Source: an uncultured Pseudomonadota bacterium (GTDB lineage Bacteria > Pseudomonadota > Alphaproteobacteria > RUG11792). Taken from it: 5,565 nt of DNA. Position 1 is the first letter of the stretch; each line of letters begins with the position of its first letter. A program made the translations under genes and the position numbers. Location of the stretch: contig CADBQC010000045.1 of assembly GCA_902796745.1 (NCBI GenBank), positions 1 through 5,565 on the forward strand, written 5' to 3'. Below, in pieces: positions 1 through 5,565 of this stretch. The notes under the pieces are model-generated. The model was not told the origin of the DNA and did no database searches. It was given only the letters and a program-made list of their open reading frames with translations.

Positions 1-1
1 G

Positions 2-599
2 TCAAATGTTACGGATATGAGTGACATGTTTGAGGGGTGCAAAAATTTGATGTCCCTAGATTTAAGCAACTTTGATACGTCAAATGTTATGAATATGATA
101 CACATGTTTCATGGGTGCGGAAATTTAATATCCATAAATTTAAGCAACTTTGATACGTCAAATGTTAGGGATATGAGTTGCATGTTTAATGGTTGCGGAA
201 ATTTAAAATTCCTAGATTTAAGCAACTTTGATACGTCAAATGTTATTAATATGATGTGCATGTTTAAGGATTGCAAAAATTTAATATCCCTAGATTTAAG
301 CAACCTTGATACGTCAAATGTTATGAATATGAACGACATGCTTGAGGGGCGAGTAACTTTAATATCCCTAGATTTAAGCAACTTTGGTATGTCAAATGCT
401 AGGGATATGAGTTTAATGTTTGAGGGGTGCAAAAATTTGATGTCCCTAGATTTAAGCAACTTTGATACGTCAAATGTTATGAATATGATACGCATGTTTA
501 AGGGGTGCGGAAATTTAATATCCCTAGATTTAAGCAACTTTGATACGTCAAATGTTATGAATATGAGTAGCATGTTTGAGGGGTGCACGGATTTATCGT
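2..599 (+). repeat. 78-bp tandem repeat array encoding 26-residue DUF285 units
   Basis: The word agcaactttgatacgtcaaa or a close variant recurs at 65, 143, 221, 299, 377, 455 and 533, exactly 78 bases apart, and the array is already running at base 1. The period is a whole number of codons, so unit gain or loss keeps the frame. Variation is concentrated in the codons after NV and before the MFxGC motif. The unit starting near 340 is the most diverged: Cys is replaced by Arg and DTSNV becomes GMSNA. The units abut without unique spacers and are coding, so this is not a CRISPR array. Confidence 0.95.
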
Positions 600-1291
600 C
601 TGTATCCTTTAAGGAGAATTCTGTTTTAAGAAACTCAGTAAACATGTCAAGCATGTTTAAAAATTGCACAAGCCTGTCACGTCTGGTTTTACCAAAACTA
701 AAGAATATTGGAAAGGTAGATGATATATATGAAGGTTGCATAAGCCTCAGATCAGCTCCAAACGGAGGCGAACTACCAATCATCCAACAAGACCTACATG
801 GTGCAATAAATATGATTGAAACAATGAAAGCTTATCCAAAAGTAATGAGTAAACAACAAATAGAAAATGTTTCGGCTAGTAATCAACAAATAGAAAATGT
901 TTTGGCTGGTAATCAATTCATGGGTCATAGCTCCAAGGTAAATAAAAATGATAGCATCAATAGACACGGATTCTATGTAGATGAAGTCAGCGGACTTGAT
1001 GAACATAAGTTGGATATGAATTTAGGTTTCAAACCGCATGTTCGTAGTCATGCTATAAAATTAGGAGTTCAATATAATTTCGGAAAAAACCCGATGAAAC
1101 CAAAGCGCAAGCAAAAAAATGAAGGATTGTTCATGGGACTGGGCTATAATTTTAGTCTGAATAAAGTGAAAATAGGACTTTCGAGGTATAATCCAAATAC
1201 CAAGAAATTAGAAATTGAGGCAATTGATGATGTTTTAGATAAAAACTCAAAATTAACCGACAAAAAAGCAGAAAAAAACTGGAAGAAATGA
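2..1291 (+). CDS. BspA/DUF285-type leucine-rich-repeat surface protein, 5'-truncated by the window
   Basis: The reading frame is open from base 2, so the true start lies left of the window; the ATG at 17 is an internal Met of a repeat. About the first 200 residues are 26-residue units of the form NFDTSNVxxMxxMFxGCxNLxSLDLS, the pattern of DUF285 (PF03382) and BspA-like leucine-rich repeats. Two degenerate units follow (MFKNCTSLSRLVLP, YEGCISLRSAP) and look like an array cap. A linker carries two copies of QQIENVxAxN (854-913). The last ~120 residues are non-repetitive and lysine-rich, with alternating stretches such as IKLGVQYNF and FMGLGYNFSL that could be beta strands. Proteins of this family are usually surface-exposed and are common in host-associated microbes; adhesion or host interaction is an inference. 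No signal peptide can be judged because the N-terminus is missing. The gene is convergent with the protease gene and shares its terminator. The family call is firm, the function unknown. Confidence 0.85.
   Translation, partial: SNVTDMSDMFEGCKNLMSLDLSNFDTSNVMNMIHMFHGCGNLISINLSNFDTSNVRDMSCMFNGCGNLKFLDLSNFDTSNVINMMCMFKDCKNLISLDLSNLDTSNVMNMNDMLEGRVTLISLDLSNFGMSNARDMSLMFEGCKNLMSLDLSNFDTSNVMNMIRMFKGCGNLISLDLSNFDTSNVMNMSSMFEGCTDLSSVSFKENSVLRNSVNMSSMFKNCTSLSRLVLPKLKNIGKVDDIYEGCISLRSAPNGGELPIIQQDLHGAINMIETMKAYPKVMSKQQIENVSASNQQIENVLAGNQFMGHSSKVNKNDSINRHGFYVDEVSGLDEHKLDMNLGFKPHVRSHAIKLGVQYNFGKNPMKPKRKQKNEGLFMGLGYNFSLNKVKIGLSRYNPNTKKLEIEAIDDVLDKNSKLTDKKAEKNWKK
854..913 (+). repeat. 30-bp direct duplication in the linker of the repeat protein
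   Basis: Two adjacent 30-base units (854-883 and 884-913) both begin caacaaatagaaaatgtt and differ at only a few bases. They encode QQIENVSASN and QQIENVLAGN. The duplication lies between the repeat array and the C-terminal domain and keeps the frame, which suggests a flexible or short helical spacer whose length can vary. Confidence 0.85.
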
Positions 1292-1299
1292 CAAAAATA

Positions 1300-1332
1300 G
1301 ATAACCTGCACTCAGGAAGCTGGTAGGTTATC
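1300..1332. terminator. Shared hairpin terminator between convergent genes
   Basis: GATAACCT (1300-1307) pairs perfectly with AGGTTATC (1325-1332). Two more pairs (G1308-T1324 as a wobble and C1309-G1323) close a 13-base loop. On the minus strand the stem is followed at once by CTATTTTTG, a classic intrinsic terminator for the protease/rne operon, whose last stop is only 3 bases upstream of the stem. On the plus strand the T run (1340-1344) begins 7 bases after the stem, so termination of the repeat-protein gene is plausible but weaker. Confidence 0.8.
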
Positions 1333-1335
1333 TGT

Positions 1336-2667
1336 TCAGTTTTTCTCTTCATCCTTCAGTGAGTTCAATATATCTTGCGCCTTTCGCTTTATGACTGGAT
1401 CCTTTCCTGCCATTGCGCGAGAGGCGTGAATTTTAGCCATTTTGTTATCTCCTGCTAAAAAAGCTGTCTGAGCTGCACAGTAACTCGCTTTATCTAGCTG
1501 GTTTGTCATCGTGTATAACTTTCCAAGTTCGTGTAGGGCGCTTAAGTCATCATTTTTCGGAGACACTATCCTTTGCAGATATTTTATGGCACTTTCAGCA
1601 TGAGGGCGTATATTTCCAGAGTTCACTGCTTCTGCGTATATTACGACCAAGTCACGATGATCCTTGATTTTTCGAGTGTTCTGAAGCAACCGTTTCGCAA
1701 TTTCAGTAGCTTCTTTGCTACGCTTCAGATTTATTAATGCCATACATTTTATTTCATTGTAATAAGCAGATTGGTCTATATCTTCTGATGGTAGTTCATC
1801 AATCAATTTTATCGCTTCATGATACTTGTTTAATCTGTATAAAGCCACAGCTCTCGCATATTTTTCATTATTATTTTTTGGCGACTTATAAAGTTCTCCT
1901 AAAAACTCGTTTTGTATCACAAGTGCGTGTAATTTTTTCTTTATAGTCTCAAACTTCGCTTCATATTTCTTCATCAATTTTTGGACTTTTTCTGATAATG
2001 GTTTATTTTTAAATTCTTCGTAATATTGTTTATATTTTGCAATACGCTTGGAGGAATGCGGATGAGAAGATAAATACTCGTTATACACAAAAGATTTTGA
2101 CGCTAATTTTTTGTGCATATCAAGGCAACCATCGAACAAATACCAGCCCAATTTTTTTAAAGCATCGGCTGCTTTTGTATCGGCAATTTCCTCTTTTTGT
2201 CGCATTTTTCCAAGAACCATGCCTTGACTTATGGATTGACCTCCCAAAACCCCCGCCATAAGTGGTGCTGGATTTCCTGCAATTGCAGCAATTGCTCCTC
2301 CTATCAATGCTGGAACAAGTCCTGCTTTCATAAAATCCTTCATGTGCGACATTAAAAGCGGGATATGCCTTCCCTCTATGTGACCAACTTCATGAGCTAA
2401 AATCGCAATTAGCTCTTTATAGTTTGAACTTTGGATTATTGCTCCTGCATTAACAACTATATCTCCACTTTGAATAGCAGAAGCGTTTAGTGTCTGGTCT
2501 GTTGAAATATATACTTTTATTTCGCTTTCATATCCCATTCCGCTTTTTATAGAGTTTACTATCTCACACAAAAACGTTTCTGTTTCATCATCCATTACTA
2601 TGTAATCCTCAGCTGATGAAACAGAGACGATAAAGCAAAGAGCGAATACATGGAATATTTTTTTCAT
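1336..2667 (-). CDS. Exported M48 family zinc metalloprotease with TPR-like C-terminal half (BepA-like)
   Basis: Predicted 443-residue periplasmic zinc peptidase, resembling BepA/YfgC-type proteases that act in outer-membrane protein quality control. The chosen start (2665-2667) gives MKKIFHVFALCFIVSVSSA, a typical signal peptide with likely cleavage before EDY and no lipobox Cys; an in-frame ATG at 2688 would bury it behind seven charged residues. The zinc site is HEVGH (residues 92-96) with the third ligand probably Glu159 in KEEIADTKA, where the following Asp is also conserved in M48. A Gly/Ala-rich hydrophobic stretch (about 115-143) lies between them, as usual in the family, followed by SSHPHSSKRI (about 200-209). 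The C-terminal ~175 residues contain TPR-like helical pairs (YARAVALYRLNKYHEAIKLI). The start overlaps the rne stop as ATGA, so it is probably translated by coupling. All key residues are present and the gene looks intact. The exact substrate cannot be read from the sequence. Confidence 0.88.
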   Translation of the reverse strand: MKKIFHVFALCFIVSVSSAEDYIVMDDETETFLCEIVNSIKSGMGYESEIKVYISTDQTLNASAIQSGDIVVNAGAIIQSSNYKELIAILAHEVGHIEGRHIPLLMSHMKDFMKAGLVPALIGGAIAAIAGNPAPLMAGVLGGQSISQGMVLGKMRQKEEIADTKAADALKKLGWYLFDGCLDMHKKLASKSFVYNEYLSSHPHSSKRIAKYKQYYEEFKNKPLSEKVQKLMKKYEAKFETIKKKLHALVIQNEFLGELYKSPKNNNEKYARAVALYRLNKYHEAIKLIDELPSEDIDQSAYYNEIKCMALINLKRSKEATEIAKRLLQNTRKIKDHRDLVVIYAEAVNSGNIRPHAESAIKYLQRIVSPKNDDLSALHELGKLYTMTNQLDKASYCAAQTAFLAGDNKMAKIHASRAMAGKDPVIKRKAQDILNSLKDEEKN

Positions 2668-4544
2668 TCGAATATCTTTCTCAGCCATCCCTTCTTTTTG
2701 TTCTTATTTGCTGGTAAGTTATCCGTGGATTTGTCTGCAGGCATATCTTCCGTCAATTCTGGAGTAGTAGCGGTCTTGGAAATTTCGTTTTTATCTGAGA
2801 TACTTCGCCGTTTTACTCGTACCAATTTCTTCCGTTTCACGCCACTTTGTTCTTCGGATGAAGGCTCACTGGAGTTCTTGCTCGCCGTCACCTTTTTAAT
2901 CTTGCGTACTTTTTTCTTGACGCGGTTTTCATTATCTTTCGTTGTTACGTTTTCTTCCTTTATCGGCTTATCTGATCTTTGCTCACTTGGGATGTATTCT
3001 TTTACCAAAATTTTACAGTCCGTTGCTGACATCATTTTGTTGCGTACAACTTCAATTGAGACATCATAATTTTTCTCCATATCGATAATCAAATTTCGTT
3101 TGCGATTCAATATGAATAGGTCTACTCCTGGAGCAACATCCACAATTACTGATTTTGCTATGCGCTTAACCAAAAAATTTTCTATTTTTCTAATGACGGA
3201 TAAAGCTATTGTTTCATTCGCCAGAATTTTTCCAGAGCCAGCACAGTGGCTACACTGTATAAAAGTAGCATCAGCTAAACTAGTTCGTAATCTTTGGCGG
3301 GAAATTTCCATTAACCCAAATTGCGATAGTTTCCCAAATTGGATGTTGGAATAATCCTTTTTCATAGCATCACGCACTGCTTTTTCAATTCTTTCTTGAT
3401 TTCTGCGTTCAACCATATCTATAAAATCGATAACAATAATTCCTCCAATATCTCTTAATTTGATTTGACGCCCAATTTCCCTAGCTGCCTCTAAATTGGT
3501 TTTAAAAGCGGTTACTTCAATATCTCTTTCATGTTTGGACTTTCCAGAGTTAACATCTATTGCTGTTAATGCTTCTGTTGTGTTGATAACTATGGTGCCA
3601 CCAGAAGACAAAGAAACCGTAGGTTCCAGGATGTTATCAATCTTATCCTCAATATTAAACTTATGAAACAATGGAGCTTCAGTGTCATCGTATAACTCAA
3701 TTTTTTTTACATGTGCCGGAGTATATGTTTTCATAAATGCTCGTGCTTCTTTGTAAGCATCTTTTCCTTGCACAATAATTTTATCCATGGTGCGTTGATA
3801 CAGATCCCGTATCGTCCGTTTGATGATATTTCCCTCTTCATGAACCAAGGTAGGAGCTACAGAATTTGTAGTTTTATCTCTTATTTCGTTCCAAAGCCTA
3901 CAGAGATATTCCATGTCGCGTTTAATCTCTTGCTTAGTCCTTTTTTCTCCGGCTGTACGGATTATGCAGTTCATTCCTTCTGGAATGCTTAGAGACTCAA
4001 CTATTTTCTTTAGGCGCTCTTGCTCCGAATATTCTATTCGCTTTGAAACAAAATTACCTTTGCCCTTTTGAGGATTTGGGATGAGAACGCAATATTTTCC
4101 TGGTAAAGTTATGAATGTCGTGAAAAAAGCACATTTATTCCCGCGAATTTCCTTCTCGGCTTGAACCAAAACAACCTGCTTTGTAGAAATAACTTCCTGA
4201 ATTTTAAACTGGTGTTTTTGATGCGTTTTGTTATCGACACTCTCAGCAGTATCTGAATTCTCCTCTGCTTTATCTGCCTCAAGTGCCTTTAAAATATTTT
4301 TATTAAAATAGTCATAATGAATTTCTGTTAGTGGAAGAAAGCCATTCTTTTCCCCACCGTAATCAATAAAAGCAGCTTGAATTGATGGTTCTATCCTGAT
4401 AATTTTCGCCAAATAGATATTTCCCTTTATTGGTCTTTTCCTGGAATATTCAGCCTCAAAATTCTCAAGTCTTCCATCCTCCCCAATAATTGCAATGCGC
4501 GTTTCATCATTGTAGTGCGCATCTATTAGTAACTTACCCGACAT
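2664..4544 (-). CDS. rne: Ribonuclease E (Rne/Rng family endoribonuclease)
   Basis: Endoribonuclease for mRNA decay and rRNA/tRNA processing, 626 residues. The ATG at 4542-4544 is chosen because it gives MSGKLLIDAHYNDETRIA, the usual family N-terminus, and has GAGGA 7 bases upstream; the frame extends to a TTG at 4571 that would swallow this site. Visible in order: S1 domain (about 41-76, GNIYLAKIIRIEPSIQAAFIDYGG); a short acidic insert (about 90-110); the 5'-sensor RTAG (Arg196-Thr197); the catalytic DNase I-like region with Asp330 in LTAIDVNSG and Asp373 in GGIIVIDFIDM (E. coli Asp303 and Asp346); and the zinc-link CSHCAGSGK (Cys431, Cys434). The ~105-residue tail is short for RNase E. It is low-complexity with basic clusters (KKKVRKIKK, KRKKLVRVKRR) and ends KKKGWLRKIFE. 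Catalytic and zinc residues are intact. It is first in an operon with the M48 protease. RNase G is less likely because of the basic scaffold-like tail. Confidence 0.95.
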   Translation of the reverse strand: MSGKLLIDAHYNDETRIAIIGEDGRLENFEAEYSRKRPIKGNIYLAKIIRIEPSIQAAFIDYGGEKNGFLPLTEIHYDYFNKNILKALEADKAEENSDTAESVDNKTHQKHQFKIQEVISTKQVVLVQAEKEIRGNKCAFFTTFITLPGKYCVLIPNPQKGKGNFVSKRIEYSEQERLKKIVESLSIPEGMNCIIRTAGEKRTKQEIKRDMEYLCRLWNEIRDKTTNSVAPTLVHEEGNIIKRTIRDLYQRTMDKIIVQGKDAYKEARAFMKTYTPAHVKKIELYDDTEAPLFHKFNIEDKIDNILEPTVSLSSGGTIVINTTEALTAIDVNSGKSKHERDIEVTAFKTNLEAAREIGRQIKLRDIGGIIVIDFIDMVERRNQERIEKAVRDAMKKDYSNIQFGKLSQFGLMEISRQRLRTSLADATFIQCSHCAGSGKILANETIALSVIRKIENFLVKRIAKSVIVDVAPGVDLFILNRKRNLIIDMEKNYDVSIEVVRNKMMSATDCKILVKEYIPSEQRSDKPIKEENVTTKDNENRVKKKVRKIKKVTASKNSSEPSSEEQSGVKRKKLVRVKRRSISDKNEISKTATTPELTEDMPADKSTDNLPANKNKKKGWLRKIFE

Positions 4545-4551
4545 AAAAGCA

Positions 4552-4556
4552 TCCTC
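4552..4556 (-). promoter_or_regulatory. Ribosome-binding site of rne (decides the start)
   Basis: GAGGA on the minus strand sits 7 bases before the ATG at 4544. The alternative TTG start at 4571 would place this site inside the gene, so the ATG is preferred. Confidence 0.75.
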
Positions 4557-4577
4557 AAAATCAAACAACAAATCAAT

Positions 4578-4615
4578 GAACCTAAGGTTCGAAATTTCTT
4601 ATCTCTAGAATAGAG
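4578..4615 (-). promoter_or_regulatory. Two tandem small hairpins in the rne 5' leader
   Basis: On the transcribed strand, CTCTA-TTC-TAGAG (4615-4603) is followed 12 bases later by GAACC-TTA-GGTTC (4590-4578). Both have perfect 5-base stems with 3-base loops and lie 34 to 71 bases upstream of the ATG. E. coli RNase E represses itself through structured elements in its own long leader. A similar role here is an inference from position and structure; there is no recognisable sequence match. Confidence 0.45.
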
Positions 4616-4659
4616 TTATCACAAATAGTTACCGTTCGTTTTCTAAAAATTCAGAACAA

Positions 4660-4697
4660 CAACTCAAGTTGATTGTACCATAATCTGAAATAGATTA
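4660..4697 (-). promoter_or_regulatory. Candidate rne promoter flanked by two inverted repeats
   Basis: The minus strand reads TATGGTACAAT at 4682-4672, an extended -10 (TGG followed by TACAAT, 5 of 6 consensus bases) that would start a leader of roughly 120 bases. No good -35 is present at the usual distance (TCGTAA or TTCGTA), as is common for extended -10 promoters. The element is bracketed by TAATCT-5-AGATTA (4681-4697), overlapping the spacer, and by CAACT-CA-AGTTG (4660-4671) near the expected start point. These are typical places for operators, but the regulator is unknown. Confidence 0.4.
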
Positions 4698-4701
4698 CGA
4701 A

Positions 4702-4733
4702 GGGATTGCTAACCATTGTAGGCATTCCTAACC
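4702..4733 (-). repeat. Duplicated IS-end motif at the left end
   Basis: On the minus strand GGTTAGGAATGCC (4733-4721) is followed by GGTTAGCAATCCC (4714-4702), 19 bases apart. Together with GGTTAGAAATATCC at the right end (5449-5462) there are three GGTTAGNAAT motifs. The extra copy may be the end of a second lost element or part of the true, longer end. Confidence 0.55.
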
Positions 4734-5462
4734 AATTATGGAATAAAGTAATTTTTCATTAAATAGCAAAAGTAGAGAGGCGGATACCATATCGATTGCC
4801 TTGGAATAACGACCTATTCTTCTATGAAATCGGGCTAATCGCCTTCGTATTATTGAATTTTTACTTTCGATCAAACAAGTTTCTGACTTACTTATTACAT
4901 GTTTATTAGATATTTTTATCTTTTTATAAGTAAAATTTCCATCAGTACATAATATATTTATCTCAAATTTTTTTCTTAATTTTTAGAACTAACTGCCTAT
5001 ATGCCTGCAAATCTCGCATTTCTGTCACTGCACAATCCAGGACAATGTCCTAGAATTTGCTTTCGGCTTCTGTCAACAGCAAAATTTATTACGGTATAAC
5101 AAAAGCCCTCCATCACTAGTATTGGTGCGTTCTTTATTGTTTTCGCAACTGTAGCTTTTGCGATTAATTCCTTTAAAATTTTAGAATAATTTCCGTTCCA
5201 TTTTATTATTAATGGCTTTAGAACACCTTCTAGCCTCTTCAAGTATCCTTTTAGCACCTTTAACCTTTTACTTAAGCTATACTTATATCTTTGGCCATTT
5301 TCTCCAGTAGTACGTTTACATTGCTTACATTTATATCGTTGTTTACCTTTTGTTACCCCATCTTTATGCAATTCTTCGCTCCCGCAATGCCTACATTTTA
5401 CACATTTAATTCAGATCTTTGCATACTTTTCTCAAAAATGCTATATTTGGTTAGAAATATCC
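4721..5462 (-). mobile_element. Degraded IS1-family insertion sequence
   Basis: A broken IS1-type transposase gene (4728-5405) lies between imperfect inverted ends. On the left, minus-strand GGTTAGGAATGCC is at 4733-4721; on the right, plus-strand GGTTAGAAATATCC is at 5449-5462. Similarity continues inward: CTAACCAATTATGG on the left against CTAACCAAATATAG on the right. The span of about 740 bases is normal for IS1-family elements, and the transposase stop lies inside the left end. I found no convincing flanking target duplication. A second copy of the end motif at 4702-4714 makes the left boundary uncertain by about 19 bases. Confidence 0.7.
4728..5405 (-). pseudogene. IS1-family transposase, inactivated by frameshifts and an internal deletion
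   Basis: Three frames join into one transposase of about 224 residues. It begins ATG TGT AAA at 5405, then needs one A removed from the run at 5396-5399 to read CRHCGSEELHKDGVTKG, a CxxC...CxxC zinc ribbon closed by YKCKQC. The frame then runs to AVDRSRKQIL. Removing one G at 5049-5050 continues as DIVLDCAVTEMRDLQAYR. Removing one A in the seven-base run at 4968-4974 continues as KKFEINILCTDGNFTYKK and through LIESKNSIIRRRLARFHRR to a TAG at 4728. The second catalytic Asp (CTDG) and the Glu (IESKN) remain. The first Asp, expected in an LxxDE-like motif, is missing: the sequence reads LVMEGFCYTVINFAVDR, about eight codons shorter than I expect for the family. IS1 InsA/InsB programmed frameshifting does not explain three shifts. 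The element cannot move by itself. Confidence 0.85.
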
Positions 5463-5498
5463 AATAAATAACTTGCCCATTCATAAAAACTATGTTAC

Positions 5499-5510
5499 CC
5501 TATTCATAGG
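5499..5510 (+). promoter_or_regulatory. Palindrome upstream of the right-edge gene
   Basis: CCTAT-TC-ATAGG is a perfect 5+2+5 inverted repeat about 40 bases before the start codon at 5552. A loose promoter (TTGCCC at 5473, TACCCT at 5496, 17-base spacer) overlaps its left edge. Operator or leader hairpin are both possible; the promoter match is poor at -10. Confidence 0.25.
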
Positions 5511-5537
5511 ATGATTTGAGGTTAGTTTTTTTTAGAA

Positions 5538-5542
5538 AAGGA
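5538..5542 (+). promoter_or_regulatory. Ribosome-binding site of the right-edge gene
   Basis: AAGGA lies 9 bases before the ATG at 5552 in an A-rich context, a good Shine-Dalgarno match and spacing. Confidence 0.5.
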
Positions 5543-5551
5543 AAATAAGTG

Positions 5552-5565
5552 ATGTTAAATAAAAA
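5552..5565 (+). CDS. First codons of an unidentified gene running off the window
   Basis: ATG TTA AAT AAA (M-L-N-K) follows a well-placed AAGGA site and an intergenic stretch of about 90 bases that begins at the IS end. Only four full codons are inside the window, so no function can be assigned. If the gene is real, the IS remnant sits between it and the divergent rne operon. Confidence 0.4.

Noticed and set aside
2..599. Repeat array as a possible CRISPR
   Set aside because: Units are 78 bp, contiguous, coding and without unique spacers.
109..783. Minus-strand open frame of 224 residues with a repeated KLLKSRDIKF pattern
   Set aside because: It lies opposite the DUF285 repeat array; the 78-bp period is a multiple of three, so an accidental antisense frame stays open and looks repetitive. 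It has no family match and no start context.
2650..3069. Plus-strand open frame of 139 residues opposite the end of rne
   Set aside because: It is a shadow of the lysine-rich RNase E tail, giving a Phe/Ser/Leu-rich product; rne and the protease are clearly the real genes here.
3711..3992. Plus-strand open frame within rne
   Set aside because: Fully inside the conserved RNase E catalytic half, with no recognisable domain or ribosome-binding site.
4997..5368. The single open frame as a complete small IS1 protein (InsA-like)
   Set aside because: It starts at TTG after the first CxxC of the zinc ribbon, and its last ~17 residues are out-of-frame read-through. Transposase homology continues in the other frames down to 4728, so it is part of a pseudogene.
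5449..5462. GGTTAG motifs as telomere-like repeats
   Set aside because: Only three dispersed copies occur, located at the IS ends in inverted orientation, which fits terminal inverted repeats.
4702..5475. Target-site duplication flanking the IS
   Set aside because: Compared the bases outside both possible left ends with those outside the right end and found no convincing 8-9 base match; the duplication has decayed or the boundaries are off.

Overview
The window is AT-rich bacterial DNA. Its core is an RNase E gene of alphaproteobacterial type, followed in the same operon by a secreted M48 metalloprotease. Beside these lie a BspA/DUF285-type repeat surface protein and a decayed IS1-family insertion sequence. 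This combination best suits a host-associated or intracellular alphaproteobacterium, for example the Holosporales or Rickettsiales. The taxonomic placement is inferred from gene content and style, not proven.

Layout: (1) Bases 2-1291, plus strand, hold the 3' part of a gene for a repeat protein built from 26-residue DUF285 units encoded by 78-bp tandem repeats. It ends in a non-repetitive basic tail, and its start lies left of the window. (2) Bases 1300-1332 form a hairpin with a T tract on the minus-strand side. It sits between two convergent genes and can serve both. (3) Bases 1336-2667, minus strand, encode an exported M48 protease with a TPR-like C-terminal half (BepA-like). (4) Bases 2664-4544, minus strand, encode RNase E (rne). 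Its stop overlaps the protease start as ATGA, so the two form one translationally coupled unit. (5) Bases 4545-4700 are the rne leader and promoter region, unusually dense in perfect short inverted repeats. (6) Bases about 4721-5462 are a degraded IS1-family element. Its transposase reads from 5405 down to 4728 only if three single-base shifts are corrected; it has also lost the region of the first catalytic aspartate. (7) Bases 5463-5565 are the upstream region, ribosome-binding site and first codons of a plus-strand gene that leaves the window.

Functionally, rne and the protease form a housekeeping pair (RNA decay/processing and envelope quality control), transcribed leftward from a promoter next to the IS remnant. 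The repeat protein is probably a surface or host-interaction factor with a recombining repeat array. I see no clearly new multi-gene system here. The most interesting signals are the structured rne leader, the block duplication in the repeat array, the GWL-type degradosome motif at the RNase E C-terminus, and the IS end with duplicated terminal motifs.
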